Positions 57,806-64,000 of a stretch of DNA of 64,000 nucleotides are shown here, one piece after another. Numbering within the stretch: position 1 is the first letter of the stretch; every line of letters starts with the position of its first letter. The position numbers and the translations under genes are program-made. Origin of the DNA: Udeniomyces pyricola (taxonomy: Eukaryota > Basidiomycota > Tremellomycetes > Cystofilobasidiales > Mrakiaceae); the NCBI GenBank assembly GCA_039545295.1, contig BCIK01000018.1, positions 248,001 to 312,000 of the forward strand, written 5' to 3'. The notes under the pieces were generated by a model. That model ran no database searches. It was not told the origin of the DNA and worked only from the letters and a program-made list of their open reading frames with translations.

Positions 57806-60370
57806 TCAGAGACCAGCTTCCTCCTCGACGATCTGAGAAACCCTCTGGGCGAGCTCTGAGGAAGAGTTTGTAAGGTTTTCAACGGGGAATTTCCAGAGGA
57901 TTGAGAGAAAGAGCGAGCGACAACAGTATGCCAGAAATGAGATAAGACAGTCAGCTTCTGTTCAGAGTCTTGAAACAACACACCAGCAAGAAGGACAAGA
58001 AACTATCTACAATTCCATAAGAAAGAAAGCAAGACAGAAAGGAAGGAAGAAACAAGGGAACAGAGAGTGATTCTCACCTTCAGCATGTGTTTTGCTAACT
58101 GCCTCTGCGTAAACCCGAACGCAGTCTTCCGTGCCACTCGGTCGAACAAACGCCCTCCCACCCTCATACTTCCTAACCTCCGCATCGATCTTGGCTTGGG
58201 CTCCCCTTGGCGCGACGAGTTTCCTCTCAGCATCCTCCGTGACAAAGGCGTTGCGATCGGGCACGTTGACCTTGACCAGTCGGTTCGGCAGATCGAGGTA
58301 GCTCGAATCCCATTCTTTTGGTCCCCAACCACGGTGAATGAGGATCGTGCAAACGAGGAGAAGGTCCGAGATAGCGTCCCCGACGGTCTGGTTGATGAGG
58401 AGCGAGAGGTTTCGGAGATGAGAAAGGGCCGTCGCTTGGGCAGGCGTCTTGGCCTGGTGCGTCGAAAGCAGAGAGAGGAACGAAGGAGAGAAGAGGACGG
58501 TGCCATGTCCATTGGCTTCAAAGTACACGCCAATGTCGTATTTTTCGGCGGCGTGGTGGAGATGCTTGACGCCGGTGGGGACGCACGCGACAGGAAGACG
58601 CTGTCAGCATCGAAGGGACAAGGGAGCGAGTAAGCGAGCAAAATGAACAATACACCAAGCCGAAAAAATTGCACGAAGAAAAAGAAAACAGTAAAAAAAA
58701 AAAGGTGGGGGACCACAGTCAGCAGAGCGACACCAGGCAACTGGCATGGGTCGACGTTTGGCTAAGAAGACGAAACGAACCTGCTGGAGGTAGTGAGTCG
58801 AGCTGCCATTCGCGTAAGCCGTCTGGACAACTCCGACATCGACGCCTCGATCCTCGTCATTTGAGCCCTCAAGACCTTTCATGCCCAAACCGGCCTGCTT
58901 GACAAGATCGACGAGGAAGCCAGCGGCGAGCGCGGCCTGCTTGTCTCCGTCCAGTAGTCGGAAGCCTCCCGTCTCGGCGTCGAGGTAGTAGAAGATGATA
59001 CGGTCTGCATCTCCATCAAACGAGCAGGCAAGACGGCCAGGGACGAGGGTCGGGGGCGATGATAGGTCTTTAGACCCGTTCGAGGGGATCGACGCCGCCG
59101 ATGAGGTGAGGATAGGTGGCAGCCTTTGGTTCGTCTTGACGTAATCAGCCCCAGACGAGGCGTTGAGGAGGGAGGGTTGGTCAATCTGAGTTGATATGGG
59201 GACAACAGTGATGGCCGGAGGTCGAGTCGAGCTTGAGGCGAGAAGGGTAGTGAAAGCAGCGAGGCAAGGCGCACCAACGCCATTGGCGCAGTCGACCAGG
59301 ATCGGGTGCGGAATGGGGTTCTTGGAGTCCTGGATGACATTCCAGCGGTATTCAACAGGGTAAGGAACGAGTCCATATACTCATACCGAAAAAAAAACTC
59401 ATTCCTGAAACGAAGAAGCAAGAAGAGAGGCGATGCAAGATTACGCCAGGACAGAGGGGTAGAAAGAGTGATGTCAAGACGAACCGTGAGTTTCCTGAAA
59501 GCAGCGACCATCTTGCTATAGTAACCCTCGGTCGAGGGAATGCCGTACTCTTCGAGCTCGCCCTTGCCCCGCGTGTTCATAGCCCGGACGATATGATGCA
59601 GCATTGGGGTCGTGACAACTCCCTTGTCGCCCGTCATCTCTTGCTCGCCCAGTCCGAGACCAACCTGAGCGTCATCCATGCCACCTGCGACAAGACCATC
59701 GCGCAAGGCTCGAACAAGTTCGTCGCCACTCGGCCGAGTGTCACGACCAAAGACGACGCTCGGTTTGACCGTGGTGTCGATCTTGAGCGTCTCTACCAGA
59801 CGTTCGAGGGAGCGGACAAGCTCTTGGGCATCAGACGCGTTGCAGATCTGGGTGGCATGAATCTCCCAGGCGGCCTCGAGCATCTCTCCACGCGGGTCGA
59901 TGAGCTTGACGCCGTTGTCCGGTGCTGGGTTGTGCGAAGCAGTGATCATGACACCAATCGTTCGTCCCTTGAGCTTCTGGGACCGGAGAACAGCAACGAG
60001 ACCCAGGCGGAAGAGAGCTGTCGGAAGGTAATGGGCACTGTTGGAAGGGGGGGGGGGAGACAAGAGATATAGTTCAAGGCAAACATTAGCACTGATGGGT
60101 TTGCCTGACTCGCAAAGATTCGTCATCAACTCAGATTCCTTGGAATCGAAGTTCGACTGCCAGGTGGTGCGAAGCAGAGGAAGGGAAATTGAAGAGATCG
60201 AATCGAAGCGAGAGCGAGAGCTATGGGGACAATGCAAGAGATGAAGTGAAAGCCACGTTGACTTACGCCGTACGGAAGCCGGCAGTGCCATAGGTGTAGT
60301 CGTAGCCAGCTGGCTTAGCGTATCGCTGCGAGGCAGCGACAATGTTGTCGATGTGAATGGAGGAAGACAT
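57806..60370 (-). CDS. PCM1: Phosphoacetylglucosamine mutase
   Basis: Interconverts GlcNAc-6-phosphate and GlcNAc-1-phosphate for UDP-GlcNAc, the precursor of chitin and N-glycans. The start at 60370 gives MSSSIHIDNIVAASQRYA and YTYGTAGFRT. Exon 2 begins AAHYLPTALFRLGLVAVL. The phosphoserine loop is MITASHNPAPDNGVKLIDP near 59910-59965. GRDTRPSGDELVRAL follows. The metal-binding loop DGDADRIIYY lies near 58990-59025, and the sugar loop around GVVQTAYANGSSTHYL near 58785-58835. The C-terminal phosphate-binding loop is RPSGTEDCVRVYAEA near 58095-58140. The last exon, joined by a CAG acceptor, reads ELAQRVSQIVEEEAGL and stops at 57806. All four catalytic elements of the hexose-phosphate mutase family are in order. 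About six introns are present. Confidence 0.95.
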
Positions 60371-62940
60371 AGGAAGGACACAAGAGGAGGAACGACAAAA
60401 GAGATGCAAGGAGGGGTTTATCGAGAGGTGGAAACTGATCGACAGTTGCAGTCATTCATCATCACGATCAATAGGGGGAAGGACGTCGCGACTACACAGC
60501 CTGATAGTTTCACGCTGCATCGCCTTGCGGAAAGAAAACAACATGACAACCAACCCCTTTTCCCGTGATCTCAAGCTCGATGACATACTGCTGATCAGTA
60601 CCGCTTGGATATATATATCATCACTTCGATGAGGTCGTCTGTCACCCCTCCTCTCCTTCCTTGCGATATCATGTCTGCTGTCCTGCCCAACGATAATTCA
60701 GTAGATGTCGATGTGCAGGGGTAAGTCAACGACAACATCATTACGATGTACGTACCGTATACCGCGTACGATCTGTTCGGCGGCAACATACATCGGGGGG
60801 AGCTACTGATCATTAAAATCTCCGACGCATCTCTCAAGCCTTGCATGATTCGCAGCTGCTTGAGAGCTAAGATGTGTACCAAGTGACAATCGACCGGATA
60901 TATATCGCGATCAAGGTCAAAGCTTCAGAGCTGAGAGCATCATCCCATGCAGAGTTCCTTGTACCAAGTAGCTCTAGTTGCTTGAGAATGAATCCTGATA
61001 AGGTCGCGGATTGATCCATCGTCCGACCGTCGCGTCATCCATCCGCGCACTCTTGCACTCTTGAGGAGAGAGCAAAAGGTAGTTGAAGACGCAGGACAAG
61101 ACGAGGACGTGTGAGGGGCTAGCTTGGAGGCGAGATATAGTGGGGAGATTCGGCGTCACGTCGAGACAGAACGGCGGAGCCTTATGAGCCCAAACTGCAG
61201 ATGAGGGCCGCAAGCAGTCAGGCGCCCAGCGGAGATATGAAGGCTGAAAAGGAGACTGGAATGGAGGCATAGGAGCTCGGAATTGCTGTATAGCAGCCAA
61301 GAGAATTTATATAAGCGATACCGAAGCAAGGAGACGGGGCAGGGATTGTTAGCAAGAAGAGGTCGCGCGCGTCTCGCGCCTGGCTCCGCATACAGAGCCG
61401 GAGGGCGCGCAGCTTGGAGGGCATCCGAGTAAGTTGCAAGCAAAGAAAGGGTATCCTATTATATTACCGTTCATTTTGTTAACATTCGATCATCAACCAT
61501 TAACCAGGCCTCAGGTAATCATCCGTCACAAATTGACCGACAATCAGATTCATGCATGGTCAACGTTTATGTGGCGGCCATATCTCCCCTCTGTTCCGAC
61601 AAGTGCCTGGGCTCTTGAGATCGACGACACGAAGGTTTCAGAGGAACCAGTTTGAACCAGTTAATCAACAACTTGACGTAGGGCCTGGTCGCTGGCCGGT
61701 GTCCGGTGGCAGCTTGAGCATGACGACGGGCTTTGCGCGTTGCGTCCGAATGATCCGAACAAAGCATCGAGCGACTCCCGTGAAACGTTGATATTTGATG
61801 ATTGTTGATCCTGGTTGATCCTTTTCGATCCGTCGGCCTGCCGCATATCGTGCATGCCGAGTGTCAGACGTCGGCGTTGCTTCGGCCGAGTGTGTTTGGT
61901 CCAAATCAACGACGTCGGTCAGTTGTGCGTGGTCATGATCGGATATCATGGAATTTCGAATTGGATATAACCTTCGACCATCGACTATCGACTTCGCAAG
62001 ATGGATGGTAAGAACCCAAGCCATGTAGCATGCAGTGGATTCAATACGCTGAACTCCGAGCCGATCAGCGTATATCAGCGGACCTGGCTTCCAGCGATGC
62101 TAGCTCACGTAGAACATCCATTGACGTCGAACGTCAGCGCGTCCGCGCGTCAGCACACTATGCGTATGTTATCTCAACAGTCTTGTTCGTGGCACTCAGC
62201 ATGCATATACAATTAGAATACAAATGAACAGGATGGTGGCATCGCTGCGTTTGATCTCAAAGGGAGATGTGACAGTCCGATATATCTACGTGCGACAGAA
62301 AGTGGCTCTCTCTCGATCTCAATCTCCGCAGTTGGCCTCGAGTACGTGCGGTCGCGTCTAGCACGGGGTTTGGTCAATTTCGGCGAAGGGAAGACTGGCG
62401 TCATGCAGGATAAGGTACATGAAGCAGTCTTTCCCCTGCTGGTGAATGTTAGCTAGGCCAAGCCGGATCATAGGCAAGGTCGAAGGTCGTCGGTTAGAGC
62501 GCCGTTGGCAGTCGGACGTCGGACCTCGGAGTCGGGGCGTCGAGCTTCGAGGCGAGTCGAGACCTTGAGAAAAGAGAGGCAGAAAGGGGCCCCGAAGGAT
62601 CGTCACGAAGCTTTGAGCTCCGTGATGCGGCCCGCTCATGCGCTCATCATGCACCATGTCCAATCAACGTAATCAGCCCCAGTGAGCCCATGCGGTCCCA
62701 TTTGCTGGCTGCGTAAGGCATGCATCGATGGGGGCGTTTATCCATAAAGTGGAGGGAGTAGCCTAAACCTTCATGGACGGCACAACGCCGCCGCGTCCGC
62801 CGGCAGTATAACTGGTGCGTCTCCTCAGCTTCTCCGGTTCCCCCTCTTGTTGAATGCGAGCTCGGAACCAGGCAACAGGCCGACGCCATGATGGATGCGA
62901 TATAAGATACGCACAACTTCGCGCACGCACCGGCTCACAT
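60371..62940. other. Gene-poor region
   Basis: About 2.6 kb with no reading frame that looks like a protein on either strand, and no tRNA or rRNA that I recognise. It contains a GC-rich inverted repeat near 61353-61400 (CTGGCTC then AGAGCCGG, flanked by GCGCGC on both sides). Several short palindromes lie near 61800-62000, such as TGATCCTGGTTGATCC. It could hold promoter sequence for a gene beyond the window, a non-coding transcript, or a decayed element. Confidence 0.5.
61353..61402. other. GC-rich inverted repeat
   Basis: Sequence reading GCGCGCGTCTCGCGCC, then TGGCTCCGCATACAGAGCCGG, then AGGGCGCGC can fold back, with GGCTC pairing to GAGCC and GCGC arms outside. The pairing is imperfect and no transcript is implied. 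Confidence 0.45.
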
Positions 62941-64000
62941 ATTGACGTCGACGTCTCCCCCCCCCCCCCTTCTCCCCTTCTCCCCTCCTGTATGATGAGA
63001 TCCTTGCCGACGCCGCTCAAGTTTTCTCAAGAGAGCGAAGCGTTTACGCTGGGTTTCGAGCTGTCGTTGCTAGGTTATAGGTTAATGTCCGATGTACGTT
63101 GAAGGTTAAACGGTTGAACCGTTGGTTGCCTGGTTAATTCTCCTCGAGCGTGATTGAAAAAGAAAAGACAAAACGCTTTGGATCGAGCCAAGATCCAGCA
63201 ACAGCTGCGCAGCAGCTGGCGTCAATCGCAATCATCGCAGCTCGCCCAGGCTCATTCCTTTGGCCTTTTCCTCTTCCCCATCCTGGTCGATGGGCAACCC
63301 CGCATATTACTCTGGATGAGTTCAATATTCGGAAGACTTCCCTTTCTTCCCCTCCATTTCGCTGCTCCATCGGCCGGATCGACTCTTTGTCTCGCCTCGA
63401 CACTCGCTGTCTATCGCCTTGTTCCCACCCTCCCCGCCGACTAGAGTCGTCGTTTGACCCATCAACGTTTTGAACGCATCCCTCCTCTGCTCTCCTTCAA
63501 TCCGACATTCTTTCCCTTCTTGCCGCTGCACATCCACGCCTGCGCCCAATCCTACGCTATGGGTGAGCCAGCTTTTGATTCCTCCCGGCGACCCCCGACG
63601 GTGGTCCTTCCCCGAGCTGGGTTGGCCGCCGCCGACGGTCTCTCTGCGTTAAGCTTCAATTAGCGCTCTCTCAGATCTCAGGGTCCTCCCAGGCTGCCGC
63701 GTCCGGGACAGACTAGTTGGCAGGTCCTTCTTTGTCCGTCCCTGGTGTCATCATTGCCGCTTGCTCGCCCGCTCCGTCGCTCTCGTTGTTCTTTCACGGG
63801 TGATCACTCGCACCCGTTGTCGTTGTCGTCGTTGCTGGCTTCTACTTCTTCTCTCTCGCTGACCACGTTCACTGTGACCGCTCTCTACCCTCTCTCTTCC
63901 TCTCTCCTTCTTTCTCTCCGCCTTGTTCAACTTTCTGCCTTGCGATTCTCCTGCCTCCTTTCCCTTTTCCCCCAACCCTTTGTCTCTCTCCCGTCAGACG
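62941..64000 (+). promoter_or_regulatory. Pyrimidine-rich leader-like region, no CDS
   Basis: From about 63230 to the window end the plus strand is strongly CT-rich (TTTCCTCTTCCCC, CTCTCTTCCTCTCTCC). This resembles long 5' leaders of regulated fungal genes. A 34-codon frame opens with ATG at 63559 and closes with TAG at 63663, and could be an upstream ORF. The main coding sequence, if any, would lie beyond 64000. A C tract lies near 62957-62968. Confidence 0.4.

Noticed and set aside
61150..62916. Several 60-120 codon frames on both strands
   Set aside because: None starts in a plausible context, shows conserved motifs or has a codon pattern like neighbouring genes.

Overview
This is nuclear DNA from a fungus, most likely a basidiomycete. 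The genes are intron-dense, with short to medium GT-AG introns that have CTRAC-like branch sites and pyrimidine-rich stretches. They are packed on both strands with gaps of only a few hundred bases. The content is fungal: tryptophan and ergosterol biosynthesis, a Sec66 subunit and a G-protein gamma subunit with a CaaX box. I cannot name a genus. I saw no tRNA, rRNA, intact transposon or CRISPR array. Four N positions or pairs lie in or beside poly-G/C tracts and look like assembly gaps.

Layout, left to right. TRP4 (+, 264-1925); a tiny four-exon CBP4-like membrane protein (-, 2322-2874); gamma-tubulin complex GCP4 (+, 3227-6586); a secreted type-B carboxylesterase (+, 7270-9796); the CaaX protease RCE1 (+, 10253-11892); an auxilin of the SWA2 type (+, 12086-15661); a zinc-ribbon protein (-, about 16003-16998); the HCS1/IGHMBP2 helicase (-, 17504-21261); a small charged protein (+, 21613-22881); ERG2 (-, 23103-24616); a ZCCHC8-like zinc-knuckle/PSP protein (-, 25137-about 28007); a glutaredoxin-like protein (-, 28113-28603); a PA2G4/EBP1 homologue (+, 28985-31417); POP1 (+, 31892-36264); a PPR-like probable mitochondrial protein (-, 36669-38862); SF3A3/PRP9 (-, 39552-42760); SEC66 (+, 43034-44523); G-gamma (+, 45395-46484); a multi-RRM protein (-, 47763-51022); a tail-anchor-like protein (-, 51660-52921); LUC7 (-, 53403-55223); RRP36 (+, 55491-57523); and phosphoacetylglucosamine mutase (-, 57806-60370). 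The last 3.6 kb carries no gene I can support.

The genes are mostly housekeeping and do not form a biosynthetic cluster. RNA biology is well represented: RNase P/MRP, U1 and U2 snRNP proteins, rRNA maturation, a ZCCHC8-like factor, an RRM protein and an SF1 helicase. RCE1 and a CaaX-bearing G-gamma lie in the same window and could act in one pathway, but they are not adjacent.

The most unusual signal is splicing. Several introns, in genes whose reading frame is fixed by strong protein conservation (ERG2, POP1 twice, RCE1), can only be joined if they end in AAG rather than CAG or TAG. Other points of interest are micro-exons, a stop codon that may sit alone after an intron, two 42-44 nt T tracts in one intron, and a tandem RS-like repeat in the ZCCHC8-like protein.
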